From contig CP099850.1 of the NCBI GenBank assembly GCA_030062745.1, positions 10,173,538 to 10,237,537 on the forward strand: a stretch of DNA of 64,000 bases, written 5' to 3'. Of the stretch, positions 45,011 to 55,033 are shown in pieces; position 1 is the stretch's first letter, and each line of letters opens with the position of its first letter. A model generated the notes under the pieces. That model searched no databases and was not told the origin of the DNA. It saw nothing but the letters and a program-made list of their open reading frames with translations. A program made the translations under genes and the position numbers. This DNA is from Capitulum mitella (Eukaryota > Arthropoda > Thecostraca > Pollicipedomorpha > Pollicipedidae).

Positions 45011-46423
45011 GTTGGACAAAGCCATGTCCTGAGAAGGTTCGTAGTCTTGTTTCGATGCTGAGCACCGGTTCTGTACGGGAGGTAATATTGTTCACCCTGA
45101 TCGCTGAAACCCAGCCTCATTGAATCACTGATGTGGACCGGTCAGGCAAAACCTCGGCCTTTCTGTAAACAAAACTCATACGTAGTGTTACCAAGCAATC
45201 GAGCACGGCGATTGCAATCTTGGACGACGACAAAACAAAAATGTTGATGGTTTTGAATACACCTATTTCGTTGGCCCTACTTCACTTCTTTAAGTAAAGT
45301 GCAAAGCGTGCAGGTTCGTTTATTTACGTTCTAGTGAATTCCCATCAGGTACCAAAAGCTGCACCACTGCTGTTGCATTCATGACCTTGGGTCATTGCCG
45401 TATGTTAGGATGTGTCACCCAAGCGCGTTTGCAACGATCCCAAAACACGTGAATTTCTGTGTTGGCTATAGCATGCGATATATGGCTTAATTACGTATGG
45501 TGGAGAGACGGAACAAGCCTCATGCGCTGTTCCTTCCTGGTAGTGGCGGCGCTAGGATTCCGCACGGTTGAGACATCATCATAGCTGTAATATTTCGCCA
45601 GTTATAGAAATCATGGCTGACCTTCCTGAAACCGTTTTTCATCCGCAAAAGCTTTCGTACTTTCATACGCCTCATTATCAAAGCACAAGAAAAGTATAAT
45701 CATACGGCAGGTTTTAGGCATAGCTTCGCCCAGCACTTCAACAATAATTCAAGAACATGCATCAACTATGCCAAACATTTGCATACATTTCAGGAACATG
45801 CATCAACCATGTCAAAGATCTGCATACATTTATGTGGCTCTAGCGTTTTAGGCTCAACTCCTGATATGAGGCATCTGCAGGAAGCTGATTACCACAATCC
45901 CCACTGTGCACGTTACGTAATTTACGAATGTTCGCGCGCCTCGCGTTTCCACCACCCTCAAATAAAAATACCGTAGTATTAATTCTCATTCTGTAGTGCA
46001 CACATTTCAGTACAGCCCAGGAGCACTGGCCTGTTAACTTTGGAAGGGGCTTTGACATTTACTGTTATAGTTGATGTGTGCACATCTTGTTTACATCCAT
46101 CGCCTGAATGTGTCTATTCCATTACTACTGGGGCACGCCACCACTTCCAAGAAATTAGGGTTGTAACATGGGGCTCTCATGAGATACTCCCTTTTCCTGT
46201 GTTTGCCAGCCTACGCATGCGTTGGACGCCAATCAGAAACAAATGTGCAATCTTTACGTCCGGTTAATAAAACATTTGTTGTTATGCATAGCAGAACACT
46301 GAATGGCCTCATATCTTCCCTATCATGGTACGCCTGGTCACCATGATATGCTTGATTCATGGCCACAGCTAGCTTAATCAAAACTTGCATACCCCAGCTC
46401 TTGTTTTCAGTTCTTCGTTTGTA

Positions 46424-46472
46424 GCAGTAGCAGTAGAAGCACGTCAGGTTGACGCGCTTCTACTGCTACTGC
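46424..46472. repeat. Long hairpin, 17 bp plus 5 bp stem with one mismatch
   Basis: GCAGTAGCAGTAGAAGC (46424-46440) pairs perfectly with GCTTCTACTGCTACTGC (46456-46472). After one A/C mismatch the inner CGTCA/TGACG stem closes on a 3-base GGT loop. The structure is nearly complete over 49 bases. Confidence 0.9.
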
Positions 46473-47868
46473 CACTGCAGACAAAAAGGAAACTAACACT
46501 GCCGGTAACAAATTCACAGTTTGAATCTAACTGGAAGCAGATACTTGTCCAACGCGCAGTTCGTGTGATCAAATGGAACTCAGTGATCAATCTGCCTGAA
46601 GCGCCAAAATCAGTACGAAATAACGCGCTGCGAATTTGATGTGGTGGCCGTGTGAGGCTTGCCTCATTCACACTTTTTCCCAATGGCCTTCGAATGAGAA
46701 CTAATGCTGTTCGTCAAAGGAATGTGATCCAATTTTCTTAAAATAATGAACCGGTTGAAGTGCTATCGATGTTCTGCTTTCTAAAAAATTGTAATTTATC
46801 ATTTTGATACGAGACTGAAAATACTCAAACGCAAAAAATTGGCTACACCCAGCACTATAGGTGACGGCATGCCTTACCTCCATCAATGGGAGAAGCACCA
46901 CTTCTTGCTTAAAAACTCTTGAGTAATTAAAGACTCGTTTTTTTGCCGCATACCACAATCTTCGTTGCCGTTTTCCGCCCCCGGCAGTGCGTTTACGAGT
47001 CCATGCGACACCTGTCATATGGGAGCCAGCGCGTCGAAGATCATTTACGCGACGTTTTCCCGGTACAGGTGCAGACGTGACCTTAGCGTAAGACCCTAAG
47101 GATGCTGACTGAAACTTTCGCGACGACTTCTGTGACAACATATGCCCACACTACTCAACACAAAAAATAGTGCTCAAACAAAAGATGGAGAAAAAATTAC
47201 TACAGATACGCGACAGGAATCCCGATGCGTGGAAATTGCCCATTTGCAGTGTAAACAGAGACATAATAAATTCAACTAGAGACGAAGAAAAATATTGGGT
47301 GGTATTCTACAACTTTCTACAACTGAACCGGACTTCCTTTGGAGGTACATGCACCAAGACATAGACATCATACACAGAAGACAAAACAATACATAGCTCA
47401 ATTTCCTTCACCACTCAAGGCAGCATCATCTAACGGAAAATATCCTCGCAGCATGACTTTTGGTTTGCCTCCGTCGCAAATCCCACCAACAAACGCAGAC
47501 TCACCGATCCTGCTCCATTAGCCATGGTGGGACGCAGCCCGTGGACACCTATTATTCGATCACGGTACGGCAGCCTAGCTCACCACGCCTTTAGGACGGC
47601 GAATTTCCGAGGCTGTGGCCCTCGCATGTTTTCTTTTATCCAAACCCGAAAAATTTCTCAGCCGACGCTGGATGCATAATCGTGGGGGGTTGGGCAGTGT
47701 CCCGGGAGGCCACGCAGCGGAGCTCCCTGATATACCAACCAGACTGCTACATACAGCTCAATCGCGATACCTCATCTCAGCCTAACAGCCCTCCCCAGGA
47801 TGGTGCAAAATACACATTTTAGTTGTAGGTATCTAAATGCAAGTTTCACACATACCTCATGACATTAA

Positions 47869-47895
47869 ATTGTAGTTTGCCATGTAAACTACAAT
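47869..47895. repeat. 10-bp hairpin downstream of GATC
   Basis: ATTGTAGTTT (47869-47878), 7-base loop, AAACTACAAT (47886-47895). It lies about 165 bases beyond the GATC stop, probably in the 3' UTR or just past it. Confidence 0.7.
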
Positions 47896-48059
47896 ATTTT
47901 CATTTCAAATTTCATTCCACTTAAACATCACTGTATTTGATGATACACATGGTTACACAAAAAACAGAACCTGATGACACATAGAATACCTCATCTTGAG
48001 CTTATCATTCTGACAATTACAACACTTGGTCCTAGTAATCAAAATCAGATACAACATAA

Positions 48060-48258
48060 TCAAGGTCTTCTGCTGACCCGGAGGTCCTCAGGCTCAGACT
48101 CGGCTGCCATTCCACTGTCTTGGTAAGTGTTGAGAATCTCCAGTGGCACATTTCCAGGTGGTGCAACAAAGTATTCATCCTCAGTCAGTGCAGCACATGA
48201 GAGGACGTCATCCACAGAGGGTGTGTCCTCCACCACGTCTGGCCGCAACCGAAGATTC
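48060..48258 (-). CDS. GATC: GATC exon 2
   Basis: Acceptor GGTCTGCAG. Encodes NLRLRPDVVEDTPSVDDVLS through EYFVAPPGNVPLEILN, the conserved C-terminal motif, then a non-conserved acidic/basic tail ending SRRP and TGA at 48060. Confidence 0.93.
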
Positions 48259-49378
48259 CTGCAGACCCACCACAGCATTTTTAAAATAAACTCCCCTCAC
48301 ACAATGAGCATCAGACAACAGGCAACATACAATTCCCAGGTCATTACTGATAGCACTACATTACAACAAACCTCACACAGGTTCAGTGTGGTATAACATG
48401 CACTGTTAGTAAATACAATAGTTTGCTAAAACAGGTGTGATGGGAAGGTGTGAATATGTAAGAAAAACATCTAGGGACATTAGATTGTATTTCTTATTTT
48501 CATATTTCATATGAAATATGAAACATGAAACATGAAAACATGTATTTCATAAAACCCATGGCTTCCTTTGCACTGAAAGCCACCTGTTCTACACACTAAC
48601 ATTCCACATACAGTGTCAGGCTATTTTGTTTAACAAAAAATGGCCTGACCCAAGGACTGGCAGCCACCTAAAGAAGAATACCATAGCCAGTGTTATAAAT
48701 TTTCTTTCTTGACATGTGCTTTCTGTAACACCAACCAGAACCCAAACACCAATGCATTTCTGGTGAAATACAGACCATTTGTTACATGTAGTTATTAGAA
48801 TTTATGTTGAATTGTGATTCCACTTCAACTGGCAAGAATGGGCAAACTAGCTACAACAGGGCACTATTCTGGCCAACTGAAATTACATTCCTGTTGAAAT
48901 GCATGTAACACCTGTAAGCAAGGGTGGCAGCACCATTAATGTATTGGCTCAATGCACCAGCCCTAGACATTACAATTTATTATTACCCCTATGGTGTTGA
49001 CAATGGGGAAACTATTTCAAATGACCTGTGCTCCCTCACACCTAATATTCTGGCAATAATGTCCGAACGGCAACCTTCTTACCTGTCTTCCTGCACAGTG
49101 TACAGCGGATCAACACCTTCTGTATTTACATCCCTAATGGAGTCTGCAAACTTCGCTGCTTCTGTCAGCCTCAAAACTCCTTGCTTATTTCCAAAATCTA
49201 CTAAAGACAGCCTTTCCAAGAGCATTATATCGTCTACAGAAATCACAGGCTCTTTGTATGTCTTGGTCGAGGCCGTGGTGATTGGTTTCGGGGGAATATG
49301 TGAAAATTCCTTTTTGGAAAAAGACCTAACGCCAATTCGAAGGAAAATGCACCTTGCCCATGCGCTCGTCCGACTCAT
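48060..49378 (-). CDS. GATC: GATC: mitochondrial glutamyl-tRNA(Gln) amidotransferase subunit C
   Basis: Two exons, 49378-49083 and 48258-48060, joined in phase (AG|G = Arg) to give 164 residues. GatC holds GatA and GatB together in the GatCAB complex, which turns Glu-tRNA(Gln) into Gln-tRNA(Gln) in mitochondria. The N-terminus MSRTSAWARCIFLRIGVRSF is basic with no acidic residues, a typical import presequence. Family motifs: LLERLSLVDFGN, AAKFADSIRDVNTEGVDP, VQEDR, LRPDVVED and EYFVAPPGNVPLE, in the order seen in human GATC. The intron is 824 bases. The ATG lies 595 bases from the YARS1 start, on the opposite strand. Confidence 0.95.
48498..48523. repeat. 26-bp perfect palindrome in the GATC intron
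   Basis: TTTCATATTTCAT followed directly by its reverse complement ATGAAATATGAAA, with no spacer; ATGAAAC copies follow. AT-rich, cruciform-prone. Confidence 0.9.
49083..49378 (-). CDS. GATC: GATC exon 1
   Basis: ATG at 49378-49376 in context AAAATGA. Donor GACAG|GTAAGA, leaving two bases of Arg. Encodes the presequence and the helical part that wraps GatA. Confidence 0.93.
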
Positions 49379-49973
49379 TTTACTCGTCTTACGAGTTTCA
49401 GAGTGGTCCGAGTCACAATTTTGATGACTGTTGGTGTGGCAGATGACGCAAACACCGACCGTGCGCAGTCACCCTATTGCAAAAGAATCCGTATGGGAAA
49501 GAATATGTCGCTACTGCGTCATTTACGACAGCCATGCTAACCAGTGAGACAGAGGATAGTGGGATAGCCACATTGCGATCATTAAGACAAATTACGTAAA
49601 AGGAAAGGCATGTGTCCAGAAAGTGTGCAATTTTTGCGGCAGAAAACATTTAGTTTTGGCATTCATTTATATAATTATATACGTATGGATTTGAAACAGA
49701 AATATAGGCAGAATTATTCTAATAAACGTCAGATACTGTGCTTTCATGGCTCCTACAGCAAGATCACATTTGAAAGCGCTCGGCCAAATAGGCACGCCCT
49801 TAATTATATCCTGTCCACATCCTCTCGGAATACCATTCGCTACGCGAGCAGCTGTGACAGGCGTGAGTCGTGTTGTGAGAGTTTGAGGTGAACGAGTGAT
49901 TTCTTATTCGTCACCGGAGTCTGGCTAATTTGGCGTGTTTTGGGGTTATTGCCCACTTTGAGAGCCTTTCGGC
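49379..49973. promoter_or_regulatory. Bidirectional promoter region between GATC and YARS1
   Basis: 595 bases separate the two start codons. TGACGCAA lies at 49444-49451 and TGCGTCA (the same core reversed) at 49515-49521. TGACGCAA resembles C/EBP-ATF response elements through which ATF4 raises aminoacyl-tRNA synthetase genes. No TATA box was recognised near either start. Confidence 0.5.
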
Positions 49974-51569
49974 ATGTCCCCAGTCGAAGTCAACAGTAGC
50001 GTGAAAAACGACAACATGGGGTTGGAAGAGAAGCTTAATTTGGTAACTCGTAACCTGCAGGAAGTATTGGGCGATGATCGAATGAAGGCTGTGATGAAAG
50101 AAAGGGACTTGAGGATCTATTGGGGGACAGCAACCACTGGCAAGCCACACGTTGCCTACTTTGTTCCCATGTCCAAGATTGCTGATTTCCTTAAAGCTGG
50201 GTGTGAAGTGACCATTCTCTTGGCAGATCTCCATGCATACTTGGATAACATGAAAGCACCTTGGGATTTGTTAGCATTGCGCACAGAGTATTATGAACGT
50301 ATCATCAAGGGGATGCTGAAATCCATTGGTGTGCCCCTGGAAAAGCTGAAATTTATCAAGGGGACTGACTATCAGCTCACCAAAGAGTTCACGCTTGATG
50401 TGTACCGTTTGACTTCCATGGTCACTGAACATGATGCCAAGAAGGCTGGAGCTGAGGTTGTGAAACAAGTGGACCATCCACTCCTATCTGGTCTGCTGTA
50501 CCCTGGCCTACAGGCTCTTGATGAAGAATACCTTCACTGCGACACTCAGTTTGGAGGCATCGACCAGCGTAAAATCTTCACATTTGCGGAGAAGTACCTG
50601 CCGCAGCTTGGGTATAAGAAGAGGTCTCACCTGATGAATCCTATGGTCCCTGGCCTGACAGGAGGGAAGATGTCCTCATCAGAGGAGGACAGTAAAATTG
50701 ACCTGTTGGACTCAGCTGCAGTTGTCAAGAAGAAACTAAAGAAGGCCTTCTGTGAGCCTGGAAACATTGCTGACAATGGAGTTCTGTCCTTCTGCAAGCA
50801 TGTCATCTTTCCTCTGCTTGGGTCAGAAAAATTTGCAATCGAGAGAGCACCTGAAAATGGTGGCAGTGTTGACTTCTCTGACTTTGACAGCCTTGAAGCA
50901 GCATTTGCCAAGCAGGAGATTCACCCTGGCGACCTGAAGGCCACTGTGGAGCTGCACCTGAACCGACTGATGGACCCCATACGACAGGAGTTCGAGTCGC
51001 CAGAGCTGAAAAAGCTCGTGCAGCGTGCCTACCCGCCGCCGGCCAAGAAGGGGGCGGCCGCACCGGAGACGGACGGGCCGCACCGCCTGGACATGCGCGT
51101 GGGCCGCGTGTTGTCGGTGGAGCGGCACCCGGACGCCGAGGCGCTCTACGTGGAGCGGATCGACTTGGGCGAGCCGGAGCCGCGCACCGTCGTCTCCGGC
51201 CTGGTGCAGTTCGTCAGCGAGGAGCAGCTGCGCGGCCGGCTGGTGGTCGTGCTCTGCAACCTGAAGCCGGCCAAGATGCGCGGCGTCGAGTCGCGCGGCA
51301 TGCTGCTGTGCGCCTCGGCGACCGAGCCGCGCGCCGTCGAGCCGCTCGACCCGCCGGCCGCCGCCCGACCAGGCGACCGCGTGCTCGTCGAGGGCTACGA
51401 GACAGGCGAACCCGACGAGCAGCTCAACCCCAAGAAGAAGGTGTGGGAGAAGCTGCAGGCCGACCTCAAGACGTCGTCGACGTGCGTCGCCGAGTGGCAG
51501 GCCAACCCGCTGATGACGAAGGACGGTGCCGTCACCTGCAAGTCGCTCAAGAGCACGCGCATTAGTTAG
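49974..51569 (+). CDS. YARS1: YARS1: cytosolic tyrosyl-tRNA synthetase, single exon
   Basis: 531 residues with no intron (human is 528). It attaches tyrosine to tRNA(Tyr) in the cytosol. Residues about 22-365 are the class I catalytic and anticodon-binding part, with the HIGH-type motif as PHVAY (58-62) and KMSSS at 232-236. The linker is short, then the EMAP-II-like tRNA-binding OB domain runs from RLDMRVGRV (371) to the end. The human ELR cytokine motif position reads ALR (101-103). Met1 and Met15 ([19 protein letters not shown]) are both possible starts; Met15 aligns with the human start. Codon use is mixed up to about residue 335 and then almost wholly G/C at third positions. No exon-exon remnant or poly-A tail proves retroposition. 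Confidence 0.97.
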   Translation: MSPVEVNSSVKNDNMGLEEKLNLVTRNLQEVLGDDRMKAVMKERDLRIYWGTATTGKPHVAYFVPMSKIADFLKAGCEVTILLADLHAYLDNMKAPWDLLALRTEYYERIIKGMLKSIGVPLEKLKFIKGTDYQLTKEFTLDVYRLTSMVTEHDAKKAGAEVVKQVDHPLLSGLLYPGLQALDEEYLHCDTQFGGIDQRKIFTFAEKYLPQLGYKKRSHLMNPMVPGLTGGKMSSSEEDSKIDLLDSAAVVKKKLKKAFCEPGNIADNGVLSFCKHVIFPLLGSEKFAIERAPENGGSVDFSDFDSLEAAFAKQEIHPGDLKATVELHLNRLMDPIRQEFESPELKKLVQRAYPPPAKKGAAAPETDGPHRLDMRVGRVLSVERHPDAEALYVERIDLGEPEPRTVVSGLVQFVSEEQLRGRLVVVLCNLKPAKMRGVESRGMLLCASATEPRAVEPLDPPAAARPGDRVLVEGYETGEPDEQLNPKKKVWEKLQADLKTSSTCVAEWQANPLMTKDGAVTCKSLKSTRIS

Positions 51570-51980
51570 CGCGGCTCGCGGGCCCCGGTGGTCGGGTCTT
51601 CGTCTTCTCGTCCGCTTCGCAGGATTTGGAGTCGCCGTGGTGTAAGTTCCGACTATAATGGAAAGTTTAAAGTCGCTCATCACGACAGTTTTAATACGGA
51701 GGGGTTTCCGAGGTCTTTTAGGTTTTCTGCACACAAACTGCTAGAGCTGTTGATGCTCTCAGCCATGAGATGGAAAATGTTTTGTGCACCGGAGACAGTA
51801 TTTGCTGGGCGCAGTTTACGCCAAACCTGTCTTGAATGCAGCCGATGTCTTGTGCGTCCCCCACAACGATACGTGCGTGGACGCGGATGTCTAAATGTCT
51901 TCTTCGCGCGGTGGCGTACGCAAGTGACGTAGTATTTAATTTACAGTACATTTTGGGTTACGGTATGCTGTTGGCTTTGG

Positions 51981-51986
51981 AATAAA
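51981..51986 (+). terminator. YARS1 polyadenylation signal
   Basis: AATAAA 412 bases after the YARS1 stop, the first such hexamer seen downstream. No genomic A-run follows it. Confidence 0.55.
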
Positions 51987-54492
51987 CTATTGAATCCCCA
52001 TTGGCCATTTTCATGCAGAAGAAAAGGGAGCTTGATATTTAACGACGATTGACGTTGTAAGTATACGCAGCAGAGGTCTGTTAGAAATGAACGAGAAGCC
52101 TACGATCTGCTTTATTTCCGTGCCCAAACTGAAGTACGAGGTAAACAGCTTGTTTGAGAAGCACTAGACCAGTACGTGGTAGATGGTGAGGGTGATACAT
52201 TGTCCACTCCTATGTCAGACCGGTGTTCGTCGGGGTAATCGGCACCATCCTTAATATGTCTTAACTTCCTTAATAATCCTTAATAACCATGTCCTGTCCC
52301 ACCTGCCACGCGGACGTGTTATCTGATAAAACGTTCGGCTGGTAGCCTTCCCGCACCGCAGTCAAATATTTCTCCGAATATGTCATGAAGAAAGCACCCT
52401 TGACGAGCGGCCCCTCCTCACGTCCAGCTCCTGAAAGAGGAATCCTACCACCTATCAAAACAACCCTATACCCTATTCCCAATTGCCTCACAACATCCCC
52501 CCTCCGTTCATATCCAAGGTGAAGCCAGTGAGCTCCTCATCCCGGGCTATCGTTTCCCCAGTATCCTCTGCTGCTTCCCAGACGGGTCGGGGCTGCCACG
52601 TATCACCTGGCAAGGATGAACGGGATGATGGACCTGGGTGCTAGGATCTCGGGAGTGCAGGGTCGAGATCACATCCCGCCGGTTCTGAAGATTGGTTAAG
52701 ACGCGGGGTGCGAGACTTGGCCGCCCACTGCTGCAACATCGACATTGTCATGCCTGTGAACGGCCTGCGTGCCGCTGCTACTGTTCACCCCACGTCCCGC
52801 CGTGTCTGAGCGCTCACGCTGTGCGGCGGGCCACGGTCGGCCACAGTCTGCAGTCCGCCACAGAGCGTGGTCACGTGGAGCGACCGTCGCCTGTTGTCAT
52901 TGGCTCTCACCCCCCCTCCCCCCGGGAATTCATTGTAAAACGAGGCCGTGGTGTTTTTCGTGTCATTTTTATCGACGTTCATGCATGCTTCATTTTACTT
53001 ATCCAGATCTAAAGCATGATTGATTGTTTTCATTCCGTCGGCTCCTCTTTTTTCATAAACGCAGTCTTGCGACATTTATGACTCCAATAGCACAGAAGTT
53101 TAGTTATATGGAATGACTGTTCAATAATGACTGGAAATGTCAAACAAGGAGTGATGCAGGCTCCTGGCAACGAATTTCCGCGGACAGGATGTCAGAAAAC
53201 AACAGAAGTAGTACTGGTGCAGGAACGCTCTCCTAGATCGCGTAGTTCATGCCCCGCTGTCATTACCATCCTCCTCGACCCACCGTTGTCCGCGACTGAA
53301 CATCTTGTGCGCAGTTCCCCTATGTTCCAGTTTGACGCCCGAGTCATATTTGAACGAAGAGATCGCGCTTGTGTAAGAGATCGTCTCATATGTCGCAGTC
53401 GGGCTTCAATTGTCTGTTTCGGTTCCACTCCAAGTTTCACTCAAATCCGCTGGCAACTCGAGCACACCAGAACACAATCGCATGCTTTTACGGCTACCTA
53501 ATCCGTTTGGTTGACAAGACTGCCAAACCAGTAGAGCGTTACATAAGTGACTGCTTCCACAAATCCGTCGTGACTAATGAAACAAATGGGCGATTTTTGT
53601 CGATCTTTATTGATAAATGATTAACTAGGTACACGGGTGCCTTGTGGCAATGCGTCGAAACGAAAAACGATAATTACTCTAGCTGTCATATAACAATCTC
53701 CGTTTCATGGCGTCTACACAATTCTGGGGCAGCTAGACATTTGGGACACAGGCGGCCGTGGCAACAAGCCTACACGCAATATACACTGGGTGTAGCTGTA
53801 GCGGTGCCACCGTGGGCAGGAAGCCAAAGAAACGTGAACGTACAAAATACGCACCCAACACAACAAGCTGCCGGTGCCGCTCAACCAATAAAAATGGGTT
53901 TTAAACCATTTAGCGACCAACACGTGGCGTTCCAGCGGCGCAGCGCGCGCCGCCGCACGTCGGACAGCGCCGCCACCTCCCACCGCAGAAGGCCGAACAC
54001 AGCGAACGAGTTGCGCACGCGCGCGCGAATCAAGACAAAGAAGCGGCGGGCTAACCAGCACGCCTGCGCGTCACACGCACGCTGACGTCACGCGCACCGC
54101 GGCGTGGCGTCACGCGCGCCGCAGCGTGACGTCGCACACTCGGCGGCGGCGGCGGAAAAGGCCGACGGTCGGGCCGCCGGGACACGAGATGAGAGACGCG
54201 CCGGGAGCTGCACGTGATGAGATAGCGCGGAAGCTGGGGCCGACGCGGCGCCGGAGCCGTCCGGCGCCGGGAATGTGACGGGCGGGCCGGCCGGGGCACG
54301 ACCAGTCGGCCGCCGGAGGGCGCTGTCAGCACAGGCGGCGGTCAGACGCACAAACGCCACGGCAGGGGTCGACAGTACATGCTGGTACAGGCGATCTTGT
54401 ACCTGAATAGCCAGACCATCGGCTGTCACTGCGTGCTGGCGTATTCAGGGCCAACGGTAACCAACCGTGGTGTTGTATGTATCTTGTCGTGG
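51987..54492. other. Intergenic stretch between convergent YARS1 and coracle
   Basis: No protein with recognisable domains. The right part (about 53935-54345) is strongly CpG-rich, unexpected between two 3' ends. Plus-strand and minus-strand frames there have only Arg/Ala/Pro-rich composition. Confidence 0.5.
53935..54345. promoter_or_regulatory. CpG island-like region with CRE sites
   Basis: Dense CG dinucleotides with repeated GCGTCACGCGC and GCGTGACGTCGC words, and a perfect TGACGTCA at 54083-54090. Islands of this kind usually mark promoters, so an unannotated transcript may start here. A GCCGGAGGGCGCTG near 54310 is a one-mismatch CTCF-core match. Confidence 0.4.
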
Positions 54493-54533
54493 TTTATTAT
54501 CTTATTATTATTATATTATTATTATAATATCGT
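54484..54533. repeat. ATT/TTA microsatellite
   Basis: About fifty bases of imperfect TTA/ATT units downstream of the coracle stop. It includes TTTATT at 54493-54498, which is AATAAA on the minus strand. Confidence 0.75.
54493..54498 (-). terminator. Possible coracle polyadenylation signal
   Basis: AATAAA on the minus strand, 344 bases after the coracle stop. It sits in an AT-rich microsatellite, so it may be fortuitous. Confidence 0.35.
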
Positions 54534-54841
54534 TTGTGTTATCGTGGTGTCGTATGTATGAAATATGTCGTAGCATATTTCGGAGTCCTCTTACAGTGCC
54601 ATGCCAAGATCGCTGCTTTCCCTCAGCGCACGTTAAAAAAAATCAGAACAAGTAAGGGAAAAGAGATACGTGCGACAGGGAAACAGTTCGTCCGTTATCG
54701 GCCTGACGCCCTGCATAAACTTCCCGCCAAAGTGCTCCGTGCAATCTTAAAAAGCAGACCACCTCTTGCCCCGGCCACTAAGCAGGCAAGCCCTCGCTCC
54801 GTCACCGTTCTGACGGCCCCTGGACTGACCGCGGCGACAGC

Positions 54842-55033
54842 CTACGAGGGCGGCGGGTTGGTGCTCTGCTGCTGAATCTCGATCTTCTCCACGGTCATGT
54901 CCGGGTTCATGTCGGTGGCCTCCTGGATGGCCTCGCGCAGCGCCGCGTCGTGGTCGATCGGGTCGCCGTCCGACTGGATCGTGATCTTCTGCTCCACCCG
55001 GGTCTCCACCACGCCGTCCTTCTCCGTCTTGTA
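54842..55033 (-). CDS. cora: Coracle last exon, core of the C-terminal domain
   Basis: Acceptor CTGCCCCCAG. Encodes YKTEKDGVVETRVEQKITIQ, SDGDPIDHD, then DMNPDMTVEKIEIQQQ and a short Pro-rich tail NPPPS before TAG. This is the most conserved part of coracle/4.1 and anchors the gene call. Confidence 0.95.
   Translation of the reverse strand, partial: YKTEKDGVVETRVEQKITIQSDGDPIDHDAALREAIQEATDMNPDMTVEKIEIQQQSTNPPPS

Larger units (their letters stand above)
37172..48059. other. 10.9 kb without a recognisable gene
   Basis: Lies between the ankyrin gene's visible 5' end and the 3' end of GATC. It may contain the ankyrin gene's first exon and promoter. Items seen: a TTTTG-type microsatellite (37571-37624), a possible small secreted ORF (38596-38976), a tRNA-like SINE head (41190-41263), a GC-rich island (44760-45010) and hairpins at 44458, 46424 and 47869. 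No domain-bearing protein was found. Confidence 0.5.

Noticed and set aside
44715..45123. Poly-Gly / poly-Pro frames on both strands
   Set aside because: Caused by a GGC triplet run in a CpG-rich stretch. Short exon-like segments with splice-like flanks exist on both strands around 44700-44770, so neither can be preferred.
50823..51734. 303-codon frame antisense to YARS1
   Set aside because: It is the shadow of the GC-rich, codon-biased YARS1 3' half; the sense frame is an unmistakable synthetase and the antisense product has no recognisable domain.
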